The notes below the pieces were generated by a model. That model saw nothing but the letters and a program-made list of their open reading frames with translations, was not told where the DNA came from and searched no databases. 64,000 bases of DNA, taken from Bathynomus jamesi. Lineage: Eukaryota > Arthropoda > Malacostraca > Isopoda > Cirolanidae. Shown in pieces: positions 43,125 to 56,832 of this stretch. Every line of letters begins with the position of its first letter. Position 1 is the stretch's first letter. The position numbers and the translations under genes were made by a program. Location of the stretch: NCBI GenBank assembly GCA_023014485.1, contig JAJOZX010000090.1, forward strand, positions 1,068,001-1,132,000, read 5' to 3'.

Positions 43125-43893
43125 CAGTGGTGGGCACCGTTAACCAAAAAGTTAACTTCGATAATGATAATCTGTTAACCCCAATTTTTAACTCCGATAA
43201 TTTTACTACAAAGTTAATGGAAGTTAACGATAATCCGTTAACGATAACTATTTCTTTACTAACATTTAAAAAAATCAAGGAAAAAAGCTTTAAAACCCAT
43301 AGAAAATGTTTATTTATGCAAAATCCAACAATAAATAGGTATTTAACTGTATTTTTATCAAGTTTTGAAACTTTTTTGCTTAACTTTTTTTTTTTATTTT
43401 TAATAAAAAATGTAGTGATTACATGTTTTGAAACCCTTGTAACCACTAACCATTAACTAAATTTTAATTTACCAGAGAATTATTATGGCGGGAACTGAAA
43501 GGTAAAATTAAATTTTAGGCACATTTATTAAAGACTATGACACAATGTGCTGGTTGCCCTTCAGAAAGACCAACTTCTCAAAGTTAGGCCCAACTGCCAG
43601 TCTTGACCTCTTGGGCCTCAGGATGTCCTTGCTGAGAGAGAAGAGCCGTTCCACTGTGGCAGAGGACGGAATTGGCAGACTGAAGTTATGGCTGTTTGAA
43701 TTCATTCGCGGAGCGGTGATCTTCCGTGAATGACTCCTCGCAGTTAACATGTTAACAGACTAAATATCGAGTTATCGGAAGTTAACTGGTCCGATAACGA
43801 TAAATGGAAATTAACTTCCATTAATAGTCCGTTAAAAAAAGTTAACTTTGTTAATTAACTGTTATCGGATTAACGCTTTAGTGCCCAACACTG
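43125..43893 (-). mobile_element. hAT-derived element with GTTAACG repeats, copy B
   Basis: Ends CAGTGGTGGGCACCG and inverted CAGTGTTGGGCACTAAAG, flanked by CTGAGTAT (43117-43124) and CTGTGTAT (43894-43901). About 95% like copy A (13383-14142) but inverted. Confidence 0.92.
43535..43750 (-). pseudogene. hAT dimerisation-domain remnant, copy B
   Basis: SLPIPSSATVERLFSLSKDI followed by RLAVGPNFEKLVFLKGN to the stop at 43535. Only the C-terminal transposase end is retained. The ORF's N-terminal residues are noncoding-derived. Same segment as 13605-13748. Confidence 0.85.
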
Positions 43894-44029
43894 CTGTGTA
43901 TGTATACTCATGTTTGGTTATACAAGCTTAAGAAAATTTGCTTGAGTATACTTGGGAATCAATTTATTTGCATGCAGTTTAGAAATTTGCTAGAGATTAT
44001 TCGTGCATCCACTCTGATTGGTCAATTAT

Positions 44030-44195
44030 CCCCCCCTTTGTTTTGTAATGGCTTTCATAGTCTCGGCATGGCTACCATGAAGTTAGACGGTACAGCGAAA
44101 CTGAGTGTAGAGAAAGCGAGCGATAAATGAAATAAAGAGCCGATAGTAGAGTAAATAATAAGGAAGAAAGTAAATAATAAAGCGTGTTCACTATA
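44030..44195 (+). repeat. LARD 5' LTR, truncated (outer copy)
   Basis: Matches the last ~165 bp of the other LTRs and ends TTCACTATA, followed by TTTGGTGGCAGC, a likely primer binding site. The first ~350 bp are missing. Confidence 0.8.
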
Positions 44196-46907
44196 TTTGG
44201 TGGCAGCTAACCTTATTAAATTGTTATCAATTTAATAATACGAACCCATGCACTCCGTTAGGCTGATGCATTATTTTTTCATTTCTGATAAATAGGAATT
44301 CAAAATTTGTGTGTTTTTTTTCGACTAATCACTATCGTTTTCACGTTCTCCATATAAAGAAAATTAGTAGATATTCTGTTTCGCTACCCGTTTTAGAGTA
44401 ATTATCAAATTAAACACAAATTCATTGCAAATTTCAAAATGGCACCCCTTACATTCCAAATTATTCTGAGTCGCGTCGCTTCAAAAAAGTTCGCGCGTCA
44501 AAATTTTTTTGTTTGAGATTGAGTCTAGTGACTCAAAATTTCTTTTAGTCGTAGTGCAGAGTCGGTAGAAAAACTTGTCTGACTCAATATTGCGAGTCAT
44601 TATTACGTTAAATTTCGTTCATTAGGTCGGAGAGGACATAGTTTTGAAAATTTATCGTGCTGCCTGAGGACTCAATTTTTCTTTTTTTCGTCTCTTCCAC
44701 TGTTATGCCTGTTCAGCTTACCTTTGTTTACTTTTTGTGTTTAAACTTTTGGAATTAGTGATAATTGTGATAATCATAAGAATAATGATTAATAAATAAA
44801 TTTTATACGGTCCTGTCAAAATGTTTCAGCGAAAATTTGTACCGCATTTCTAGATATATATACATATATAGTATTGTAAAACATTTCATGAACATGAAAA
44901 ATTTTCTGGGTTTCATTAGCAGATTTTTGATTATATTTCGATTGGTTGTACATAAATTATAATGATAGGTTTATTTTATTGTTTATGTAGGTTTACAGGC
45001 TTTTTGCTTCGCTCGCTTTGCGCTAAAATAGGATTACGTTACATTTTAAGGGACAGTCGAAAAATAATCTTAAACATAATAATTTGTCAGATTATAGGCT
45101 GGCTGTATAGGATTGTGTTAAGACTTCAAAATAAGCTAAATTCGTTTAACTGAAATAGAGAAATTGTGTTGTGAAATTTTCTATAAATTTTTGTTGGATT
45201 TTTTATATACTCATTAATTATACACTTACATATTAACTTATACGTATATATTAGTTATATATATTTATATACTCATAAAATTTGGTAGGTAGGCTGATTA
45301 TCTTTTTTTTTTCTCTGTTCCTTTCGTTCATTTTCACGAAAATTCCGACATATTTTGTAAAATGGCTATTGTATTGTACTAAAGAAGGATTTGTTGTAGG
45401 CCTATCGTTAAACATTGTTCATATATTGACCGTCACTATGGTATATGTCTGAGTATTAAATTCTTAGTTATTTAACAAAATTTTAATTGGTTTAACATAA
45501 ATAATCATAGGATTTTCATTTAATAAGCACAAATGTTATGCATTAAATTCTAAATTGTTCTTTCCACGCATAGCATGGAATTTATTAATTATAGGCCTAA
45601 AAGTGTGGCAGTAAATTTTATTTTTATTGTGGGGGCCTATGTGAGTACGTTACACTTATTTTATGAAATCTGGATATTATAATAATTTTTTTGAATTACA
45701 GAAATTGGTGTAGAAATTTTTCATATAGTTTCTTTACGTTTTATAAATGCATTCAATTTTATTTTTATAGGTAGGCTGATTTTTTATTTATTTCTTCCAG
45801 TTCAATGAAAATGGTTAAATTTTTATTTGGAATTTAGATTGTACTCTAAAAAGGATGTTTTGATTTGATATTTTAATTTGGGTATTAGAAATGAAAAATG
45901 TCCTCTTTTTTTTTTAGTTCGAGCATTTGCATAGAAAAAAATTACAAAATTATGTCAGGATATAATGCAGTTTCATTCGGTTAGGGATATTTGTATAGAG
46001 GTTCACTTACGAACAAAGCGACTGCTCTCAATTATGCAATGTTTTGTTTTTGTTTACAGTAGGTTGCGTGTATTTGTGAGTGCATATTATCTATTCTTAT
46101 TTAGTATAACGATGCAAATTTTTAGTTTCACTTGGAAACAATAAATTACTGGGATTTTTGTGATTTGCAAACCATACTGGGGTTTCTGTCGAAGGAGAGA
46201 GTTGTCTCAGATGTAATTTGCGAATTGCGAGTTCAATTCATATGAAATTTGACGTTTCAAGTTGACATTACTGTATTAAAGTAATTTTTGGTAGTAATTT
46301 TTAATTTTTTAAAACTTTTTAATAACTTTTGGAAAATTATTATTGTTTAAACCTTCAGTCGGGGTTAACTAATGCATTTGAAACATTGGCTCAAGTGTAT
46401 ACTCGGAAATGGAGCCTTCTAGATAGCCAGTAACGTTTTTGTGGCATCTTCGTGTGCTCCTCCTCAAAGGGCAAGAGGGTTCATGATTGTCAGAGAAGTG
46501 ATGACATGAAGTTTCTGGGGTTCATTGTTGTCTTTTGTATTTAAAAGTATTGATATGATTTCTGACGATAGTTTGAACAATAATATTTCTTAAATTATAC
46601 TAACAGTTACTATGTATGGGCGCTTTTATATTTATACTGTAGTTTTGTTTCGTGCGTTTTATGACTTTTTATCTTCTCCGCTGTAACTGCCATGAGTGAC
46701 CTTATTGGTAGCTAGATGTGATTACATTTTTGTGAAATTTTGAGATGCGTAATTTTTTTTCCCCGTGAATTTGGCCAGAGCAAATGTGTAGTTATTGTTT
46801 CGAAGTGAAATGTCGAGAAAGTTCGGTAAATTAAATATTAAATAAATGATAAGCAGTACAGAAACACGTTTCGAATAAACTTTTTTTTCAAAATTTCAAA
46901 ATGCTCG

Positions 46908-47422
46908 TATAGTGATCGCCCTTTATTATTTTACTTTCTCTTCATTATTTACTCTCTATCGGCTCTATTTCATTTATCGTTTGCTTTCTCTACACTCTTT
47001 TTCGCCGTACCATATAGAGATTCTGGTAGCCACGCCGAGCCAAGACTATGAAAGTCCGTTACAAAACAAAGGGGGAGTTTATTAACACTCTTTTAACACT
47101 TTATTATTTATTTAGCTCCGAAAATGGTTTAAGTAATTTAGGGGGATGCGAGTACGGAATTTTACGATAACATTTTACGTTGGAGAGGAACACAAACAAT
47201 TAATTAAACTTTACGTTACATGGCGTCACCTTAGGCGTAACGCGTTGCCTAGAAGACTGACTCCCTTGTGGGGGTAGTCTGCTCTCTCGGCCTCTGTTCA
47301 GGACTGCCAACTCTACCCATTTTAAACAATTTCAAACAATTTCACAATTATTAGTAAATGATTTATATTAAACATAATAATAATTAAACAAAAATTAATA
47401 TTCTTAACTAGGCATTACTACA
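46908..47422 (-). repeat. LARD 3' LTR (inner copy)
   Basis: 515 bp. It is preceded in element orientation by TTTTCAAGGGGGTGATGCGAG, a purine-rich tract. Confidence 0.88.
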
Positions 47423-48749
47423 CTCGCATCACCCCCTTGAAAATAAGTTTTTCCATTAGTAAAACTTATTAATATCGTTTAACAATTTTAATAAATTTAT
47501 TCAACAATTTTTTTTTTTTTTTTTTTTTTTTAAACAACAATTCAGAGTTGAGATAGACAAGAAATAATTAGAATGACAAATTCCACACACATTTTGTATC
47601 ATATTATAAAAACCAAAAACTTTATAATTTTCACATTTGCATAAAATAACATTTCACACTAATTAAATTACAACCTGTAACTAATCTATACATGCCAAAA
47701 AGAAATAATGGAAAATTTTCTTACAGTGGCTACATAAATCTCAAGTTCACAATCTATTCCCGCGATTCCTCATCAACGATTGCTTTACATTTGAAACAGT
47801 TATTTGTATAGTTATACAGTTACTATCAGGGCACAGAAAAAAAATAAGAAAAAGTACATAAAATACTGACCAAGAGCGCACATACTACTCCACGAAAAAT
47901 ACAACAAATATGCGCAATAATCGCACCCTTTCACTTATAATTTCATTACATAATAATCAGTACATTAATTTGCTGGACGTTGTTTAGATGACAATCGCAG
48001 CTCTCCTGCTCACTTCGCTAGAATGCAAGGGATTGCATCAATCAACATGCAACAGGGCAGCACGCTATAATGGTTCCGCTCTCTCTCCAATGGCGAAAAA
48101 AAAAAAATGAGACGTCCAATTCTAAAAGGATCAGGGGGGGAGATATACTGAAAGCAGGACCACGCGCTGGAATTGGACGAAATTTGCAATTCTAGAAGTC
48201 GATGAAGAAACTCGCCTTGTCTCATCTCCACTTTTGTCAGTGAACGCTGCTCTTCCTACGTCCAGCTGAAAGACTCTTCTACTGGCAACAATCAAATGAT
48301 CACTCCGCCGTAGGCTGTTTCCCAACGAACCTACTGTATGTCTGTATGGACAGTACAGTTGTAAACACCCGTTCAAGCTCTCGTGGCTTGTCTACCGCGT
48401 GGTACAACACATATTTAGCGAAGCATTCGAGCAGCGTGACCAGCTACTGCCCAAAAAATACCAGTAGACCATCTTCGATCGAAACTTTCGTGTGCCAAGA
48501 CCCAAGACCCTGCACACGTAAATTTCTCTTCTCTTCTCTTCCGAAACTGTCCTGCACCAAGTCTCTGCGCATTCGGTTCCTCTCTTCTAACTCTTCTCTT
48601 CTGAAACCATCCTGCGCCAAGTCCCTGCACAGTCTGGGTTTCCTCCTCTCTCTCTCTCTCTCTCTCTCTCATTGGTGATCGATCACCTATCCGGTCGACT
48701 AAACTCACTGGATGGAACTCGGATTCAACTTGGTTGCCTCTAAACCGAG
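47423..48749 (-). other. LARD internal block Y (inner copy)
   Basis: Noncoding as far as I can tell. The GC-richer part (48000-48745) is conserved with 52206-52930. Two frames of 70-80 codons in sense orientation are alike in both copies (at 48376-48131 and 52551-52796, starting MNGCLQLYCPYRHTVGSLG) but have no recognised domain. A 58-bp unit with GCGCAGGGACTTGGCGCAGG appears twice in the outer copy, in tandem. A (GA)n run lies at 48640-48670. Confidence 0.6.
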
Positions 48750-50262
48750 CCTTTGAAATTTTGAAAAAAAAGTTTATTCAAAATGTGTTTCTGTACTGCT
48801 TATCATTTCATATTTAATTTATCAAATTTTCTCGACAGTTCACTTCGAAATACTAACCACATTTGCTCTGGCCAAATTCACGGAAAAAAAAATTACACAT
48901 CTCAAAATTTCGCAAAAATTTAATCAAATCTAGCTACCAATAAGGTCACTTATGGCAGTTACAGCGGAGAAGATAAAAAAGTCATAAAACGTTAAACAAA
49001 ATTGTACAGTATAAATATAAAAGCGCCCATACATAGTAACTGTTAGTATAATTTAAGAAATATTATTGTTCAAACTATCATCAGAAATCACATCAATACC
49101 TTTAAATACAAAACAAAAATGAACCCCAGAAACTTCGTCATCCATTCTCTGACAATCATGAACCCTCTTGCCCTTTGAGGGGGAGCACACAGACGCCACA
49201 AAAATGTTACTGGCTATCTAGAAGGCTCCATTTCCGAGTGTACACTTGAGCCAATGTTTCAAATGCATTAGTTAACCCCGACTGAAGGTTTAAACAATGA
49301 TAATTTTCCAACACAGTTATTAAAATTTTAAAAAAATTAAAAATTACTACCGAAAATTATTTTAATACAGTAATTCCAACTTGAAACTCTAAATTTCATA
49401 TGAATTGAACTCGCAATTCGCAAATTACATCTGAGATACAACTCTCTCCTTCAACAGAAACCCCAGTATGGTTTGCAAATCACAAAAATCCCAGTAATTT
49501 ATCGTTTCCAAGTGAAACAAAATTTGCATAGTTATACTAAATAAGAATAGATAATATGCACTAAAAAATACACGTAACCTACTGTAAACAAACAAAACAT
49601 TGCCTAATTGAGAGCGGTTGCTTTGTTTGTAAGCGAACCTCTATACAAATATCCCTAACCGAATGAAACTGCATTATATCCTGACAATTTTGTAATTTTT
49701 TCTATGCAAACGCTCGAACTAAAAAAAATGGACAGTTTTCATTTCTAATACCCAAATTAAAATATCAAATCAAAACATCCTTTTTAGAATACACTCTAAA
49801 TTCCCAATAAAAATTTTACCATTGTCATTGAACTGGAAAGAAAAATAAAAATCGGCCTACCTATAAAAATAAAATTAAATGAATCTATAAAACGTAAAGA
49901 AACAATATATGAAAAGAATTTTCTACACCAATTTCTGTAATTCAAAAAAAAATTATAATATCGAGATTTAGTAAAATATGTATACATTAACTCACATAGG
50001 TCCCCAAAATAAAAATAAAATTTACTGCGCACTTTTAGACCTATAATTAATAAATTCAATGTTACACGTGGAAAGCACAATTTAGAATTTAATGCATAAC
50101 ATTTGTGCTTATTAAAGAAAAATCCTATGATTATTTATGTTAAACCAATTAAAATTTTGTTAAATAACTAAGAATTTACTACTCAATAGACATATACCGT
50201 AGTAACAGTTAATCTCCGAACAATATTTAACGATAGGCCTACAAGAAATCCTTCTTTAGTAC

Positions 50263-50477
50263 CAGAGCTGGGCACTTGCGGTTTTTTTTTGCAGTACTGC
50301 GGTACTGCGGTACTACCGTGTTGGTCGGTACTGCGGGAAATTTGAATGCGGTAGCGGTACTGCTGTACTTTCAGCGATCCTTTGCGGTACTGCATTATGC
50401 GGTACGGTTTGGTAGTGCGGTAGTAGTACCGCAGTACCGCAAAAAAACGCGCAAAAAAACGCAAGTGCCCAGCTCTG
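50263..50477. mobile_element. hAT MITE with CGGTACTG repeats, TSD TTTAGTAC
   Basis: Exact 8-bp duplications TTTAGTAC at 50255-50262 and 50478-50485. Ends CAGAGCTGGGCACTTGCGG and its inverse. A 215-bp relative of 12472-13077. It lies inside block X of the inner LARD copy and is absent from the outer copy, so it is younger. Confidence 0.95.
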
Positions 50478-51678
50478 TTTAGTACAATACAATAGCCATT
50501 TTACAAAATATGTCGGAATTGTCATGAAAATGAACGAAAGAAATAGAGAGAAAAAAAAATAGATAATCAGCCTACCTACCAAACTTTATGAGTATATAAA
50601 TATATAAAATTATATATATAACTAATATATGTATAAGTTAATATGTAAGTGTATAATTAAGTATATAAAAAAATCCAAGAATTTATAGAAAATTTTACAA
50701 CACAATTTCTCTATTTCAGTTAAACGAATTTAGCTTATTTTAAAGTCTAACAATCCTATACGGCCAGTCTATAATCTGACAAATTAATATGTTTAAGATT
50801 ATTTTTGATTTGTCCCTTAAAATGTAACGTAATCCTATTTTAGCGCGAAGCGAGCGAAGCAAAAAGCCTGTAAACCTATATAAACAATCAAATAATCCTA
50901 TTATTATATACAAGCAATCGAAATATAATAAAAAATCTACCAATGAAGCCCAGAAAATTTTACATGTTCATGAAATGTTTTACAATACTATATATGTATA
51001 TATACCTAGAAATGTGGTACAAATTTTCGCTAAAACATTTTTTAAGGACCGCATAAAATGTGCATCACAGTGTATTTAAACTAACAATTTACTTATACAA
51101 ATTTTTTCTATATTAATTGTTATTATTATATTATCACAATTACTACTAATTCCAAAAGTTTTAAACAAAAAGTAAAAAGGTAAGCTGAAACAGGCATAAC
51201 AGTGGAAGAGACGAAAAAAAGAAAAATTGAGTCCTCAGGCAGCACGATAATTTTCAAAACTATGTCCTCTCCGACCTAATGAACGAAATTTAACGTAATA
51301 ATGACTCGCAATATTGAGTCGGACAAGTTTTTCTACCGACTCTGCACCACGACTAAAAGAAATTTTGAGTCACTAGACTCAATCTCAAACAAAAAAAAAT
51401 TTGACGCGCGAACTTTTTTGAAGCGACGCGACTCAGAATAATTTGGAATGTAAGGGGCGCCATTTTGAATTTACATTTACAATTAATTTTAAGGAATGAA
51501 AATCAAAATTTGCCTGCAAATGGGGTAAACTTTGCATTTACATATTTTAATAATTGAAATAAAATATTCATTAACGCTATTGGCTATTTTACCGGGTTGG
51601 AAGAATTTTAATCGAAATACTAGTCACGTGGGTAAGCCTCATACAAAATATGATGTAAGACCACCACTAGCCACCAGA

Positions 51679-52202
51679 TGTAGTGAATGCCTTTTTATTA
51701 TTTACTTTCTTCTTTATTTATTCTCTATCGGCTCTCTATTTCATTTATCGTTTGCTTTCTCTACACTCTTTTTGCCGTACCGTATAGAGATTCTGGTAGC
51801 CACGCCGAGCCAAGACTATGAAAGTCTGTTACAAAACAAAGGGGGAGTTTATTAACACTCTTAACACTTTTTATTATTTATTTAGCTCCGAAAATGGTTT
51901 AAGTAATTTAGGGGGATGCGAGTACGGAATTTTACTATAACATTTTACGTCAGAGAGGAACACAAACAATTAATTAAACTTTACGTTACATGGCGTCACC
52001 TTACGCGTAACGCGTTGCCTAGAAGACTGACTCCCTTGTGGGGGTAGTCTGCTCTCTCGGCTTCTGTTCAGGACTGCCAACTCTACCCATTTTAAACAAT
52101 TTCAAACAATTTCAAACAATTTCACAATTATTAGTAAATGATTTCTATTAAACATTATAATAATTAAACAAAAATTAATATTCTTAACTAGGCATTACTA
52201 CA
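51679..52202 (-). repeat. LARD 5' LTR (inner copy)
   Basis: 524 bp, TGTAGTAATGCC...TTCACTACA in element orientation. It is followed by TCTGGTGGCTAG, the probable primer binding site two bases after the LTR. Confidence 0.88.
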
Positions 52203-53551
52203 CTCGGTTTGGAGGCAACCAAGTTGAATCCGAGTTCTATCATTGAGTTTAGTCGACTGGATAGGTGATTGATCACCAATGATGGGAGAGAAGAGAAACC
52301 AACTGCGCAGGGACTTGGCGCAGGATGGTTTCGGAAGAGAGAGATAGAAGAGAGGAACCAAATGCGCAGGGACTTGGCGCAGGACAGTTTCGGAAGAGAA
52401 GAGAAGAGAAATTTACGTGTGCAGGGTTTTGGCACATGAAAGTTTCGATCGAAGATGGTCTACTGGTATTTTTCGGGCAGTAGCTGGTCACGCTGCTCGA
52501 ATGCTTCGCTAAATATGTGTCATAGCACGCGGTAGGCAAGCCACGAGAGCTTGAACGGGTGTTTACGACTGTACTGTCCATACAGACATACAGTAGGTTC
52601 GTTGGGAAATGGCCTACGGCGGAGTGATCATTTGATTGTTGCCAGTAGAAGAGTCTTTCAGCCGGACGTAGGAAGAGCAGCGTTCACCGACAAAAGTGGA
52701 GATGAGACATGGCGAGTTTCTTCATCGACTTCTAGAATTGCAAATTCTGTCCAATTCCAGCGCGTGGTCCCGCTTTCAGATATCCCCCCCCCCTGATCCT
52801 TTTAGAATTGGACGTCTCTCTTGTTTTTTTTTTCGCCATTTGGAGAGAGAGCGGAACCATTATAGCGTGCTGCCCTGTTGCATGTTGATTGATGCAATCC
52901 CTTGCATTCTAGTGAAGTGAGCAGGAAAGCTGCGATTGAAAATTAAAGTCTGTTGTCAGTGTGCGGATTGTGATCTAAACAACGTCCAGCAAATTAATGT
53001 ACTGATTATTATGTAATGAAATTATAAGTGAAAGGGTGCGATTATTGCCCATATTTGTTGTTTTTCGTGAAATAGTATGTGCGCTCTTGGTCAGTATTTT
53101 ATGTAAACCTTTTCTTATTTTTTCTATGTTGCCCTGATAGTAACTACATAACTATACAAATAATTGTTTCAAATGTAAAGCGATCTTTGATAAGAAATCG
53201 CTGGAATAGATTGTGAACTTGAAATTTGTGTAACCAATATAAGAAAATTTTCGTTATTTTTTTTGGCATGTATAGATTAGTTACAGGTTGTAATTTAATT
53301 ATCAGTGTGAAATGTTATTTTATGCAAATGTGAAAATTATAAAGTTTTTGATTTTTTTAATATGATATAAAATATGTGTGTGGAATTTGTCATTCTAATT
53401 ATTTCTTGTCTATCAACTTTGAATTTGTTAAAGAAAAAAAAAAAAAAAAATTGCAAAATATATAAATTTGTTGAATAAATTTATTAAATTTGTTAAACGA
53501 TATTAATAAGTTTTCCTAATGAAAAACTTATTTTCAAGGGGGTGATGCGAG

Positions 53552-54065
53552 TGTGTAATGCCTAGTTAAGAATATTAATTTTTGTTTAATTAAGATTATA
53601 ATGTTTAATATAAATCATTTACTAATAATTGTGAAATTGTTTGAAATTGTTTAAGGTGGGAAGAGTTGGCAGTCCTGAACGGAGGCCGACAGAGCGGGCT
53701 ACCCCCAAGGGAGTCAGTCTTTAGGCGGCGCGTTAAGCGTGAGGTTGGCGTCATGTAACATAAAATTTAATTAATTGTTTGTGCCCCTCTCCGACATAAA
53801 ATGTTATAGTAAAATTCCGTACTCGCATCCCCCTAAATTACTTAAACCATTTTCGGAAGTAAATAAAATATTAACAAGTGTTAAAAGTGTGTTAATGAAC
53901 CCCCCCTTTGTTTTGTAATGGCTTTCATAGTCTCGGCGTGGCTACCATGAAGTTAGATGGTACAGCGAAACCGAGTGTAGAGAAAGTGAGCGATAAATGA
54001 AATAAAGAGCCGATAGTAGAGTAAATAATAAGGAAGAAAGTAAATAATAAAGCGTGTTCACTATA
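53552..54065 (+). repeat. LARD 3' LTR (outer copy)
   Basis: 514 bp, TGTGTAATGCC...TTCACTATA, preceded by CAAGGGGGTGATGCGAG. Confidence 0.88.
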
Positions 54066-55040
<975 letters not shown>

Positions 55041-55850
55041 TGGTTAAAGGGTCCAGCTTATAAGTACCTTCGCACAAATTAAAATTGTCTTCTTCTATAC
55101 ATATGGATTCTATTATTTTTCTTTTGACATAATTATTACATTTATAAAGTAACTTACTCGATTCCCAATCTATGGCATGATTATTTGGCTGGTGTGATAA
55201 AAAATTGCATTATTAGTGTTAAACATCTGAAAGCAGTAGTGTGGGTTTTATTGTCGCATTTTGACCTCCACATAAAAAAGTTTTGCATTTATTAGGTAAT
55301 TAAATAAAACAATGTGTTTTCAATGGTTTTAAATAAATTTACTGTATTACTGCTTAACAGTGCAATATCCTGATAAAGTAAACTCGCAATAACCTTTTTG
55401 TGGTACTGTATTACTGATTGACATCATGTAACACTGAATACGTAAACTTTGTTGCTGTGTAAGATAAAATATAGCTACAGAACCAATATAATTTACTGTA
55501 TTACACTTACTGTAGTGTACATTAGTTAAATAAACTCGTAATACTTTAACTTTAAATGCAGTAGCCACTGAATTATAGTAGTGAATTTAAGGTAACATGC
55601 AGTATACAACACTGATTACGGAAACTTGCAAAAAACTTTTAAATCTGGTCTGCTTGTGAAGAGTTGTGACAGTGGTTGTTCATGATGTAACTTACGGTGT
55701 TCAACACTGGCTGGATGTATTGTTTGTTTTGAAGGTGGAGCAGTGGTGCATGTTGCTGCATCATCATGTATAGTGTGTGTTTGCCACATTGCCAAAACTG
55801 GTAGATATTTGGCACTGGTGGTTAACTGACATGCGGATAATTGTGCTCAG
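55041..55850. other. AT-rich stretch without recognised feature
   Basis: No terminal repeats or coding seen. The words ACTGTATTAC and TGTAACACTG recur irregularly between 55340 and 55620, possibly a degenerate MITE. Confidence 0.4.

Positions 55851-55890
<40 letters not shown>
55851..55890. repeat. (AT)n microsatellite
   Basis: About 20 AT units. Confidence 0.95.
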
Positions 55891-55893
<3 letters not shown>

Positions 55894-56153
55894 CGCAAGG
55901 GGGTTCTAAGCTCGTGCTCTTGAGTGCTCTTTGTGCTCGTTTGTACGTGCTTGTTCCTGGAGGTTTCACGTGCGCCCTCCCGGCCCTAGCACCCAAGGAT
56001 GATGGGGCTCGACCCTGCAGTCCTTGTCATCCTTGGTCTTTTTCCACTTCGACTGTCCCCTCCACCCTTTCTTTTTCCTCTGTCTTTCCTCTCACTTTTT
56101 CTTTGTTTTCCGCTGAGATATGCCCTTTAAATAGAGGCGAATCGGTTTCTTCT

Positions 56154-56185
<32 letters not shown>
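55891..56185 (+). mobile_element. Retroposon-like sequence with poly(A) tail
   Basis: A GC-rich 265-bp stretch unlike its surroundings, pyrimidine-rich at its 3' side and ending in 16 A residues followed by TA repeats; (TA)n on both sides could be the target duplication. It contains the stems CCCCGCAAGGGG and CCAAGGATGA/TCATCCTTGG. Either a SINE or the 3' end of a LINE; no pol III boxes recognised. Confidence 0.45.
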
Positions 56186-56832
56186 TAATTATATAATAAT
56201 ATAATAATAATATGGTGTTCACATTTTCAAACTGTTCAAATTTAGAACATATCCATGTGATTACTATCATTTGTTACTACAGTGTGTATTTGATAGTCAA
56301 ACTTCATTAGAGCATTAGTAAGATGCTCTTGTTGAATGGATCCAATAATCTCTGATTCTTTGACAGAGTTCTACCAGATACCGTACTCTATATTGGGGTG
56401 TATAATAGGGCAGATCGAAAATGAGGTTTCTAAACTTTTTTTCAAAATTCAAATATGGCTAGTGCGGAAAATATGTGGGTGCTATAGATAATGACTGTGC
56501 ATAAATATTAGTCCTGCGAAATTATATCTTCAGGTGCCACAAAGCCGTCGAAAAAAGTGAAATATAATGATTTTCTTATATTCTGCATTAGTACAATAAC
56601 TGAAACTTACTTGTTATTATTATATATTAAGTGTTCCAATTACCAAAATAGTTACTGAATTACGCAGCTCTTAGTTTATTTAGATCAATGTTCTTTTGAT
56701 TAATGATCTAAATAATCCAGAACTCACCACGAGGAGGTGGCTGCGTGTCGAGCTCCACCCATGCCCTCCCAACCACCCATCCTTGCACATGTTTTTTTCT
56801 ATTAACGTTTTATTTAAACTTTATATTCAGCT

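Larger units (their letters stand above)
46908..52202 (-). mobile_element. LARD-like LTR element, inner full-length copy, TSD CTCG
   Basis: LTRs at 51679-52202 (5') and 46908-47422 (3') in minus orientation, LTR tips TGTAGTAA...TTCACTAYA. Flanking CTCG at 46904-46907 and 52203-52206 matches the single CTCG at the equivalent internal position of this copy (48746-48749 inverse), proving insertion into another copy of the same family. Contains a MITE at 50263. Confidence 0.88.
44030..54065 (+). mobile_element. LARD-like LTR element without pol (outer copy), left LTR truncated
   Basis: Order in plus orientation: partial 5' LTR (about 44030-44195), internal block X (44196-46907), interruption by a full inverted copy (46908-52202), internal block Y (52203-53551), polypurine-rich GGGGGTGATGCGAG and 3' LTR (53552-54065). 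No protein similar to Gag or Pol is visible in the roughly 4-kb internal region, so it would depend on another element for mobility. Confidence 0.8.

Noticed and set aside
48346..48678. ORF of 110 codons (and its counterpart 52273-52581)
   Set aside because: Antisense to the LARD element, the C-terminal part comes from a simple TC/GA run, and the two copies lose their frame relative to each other.
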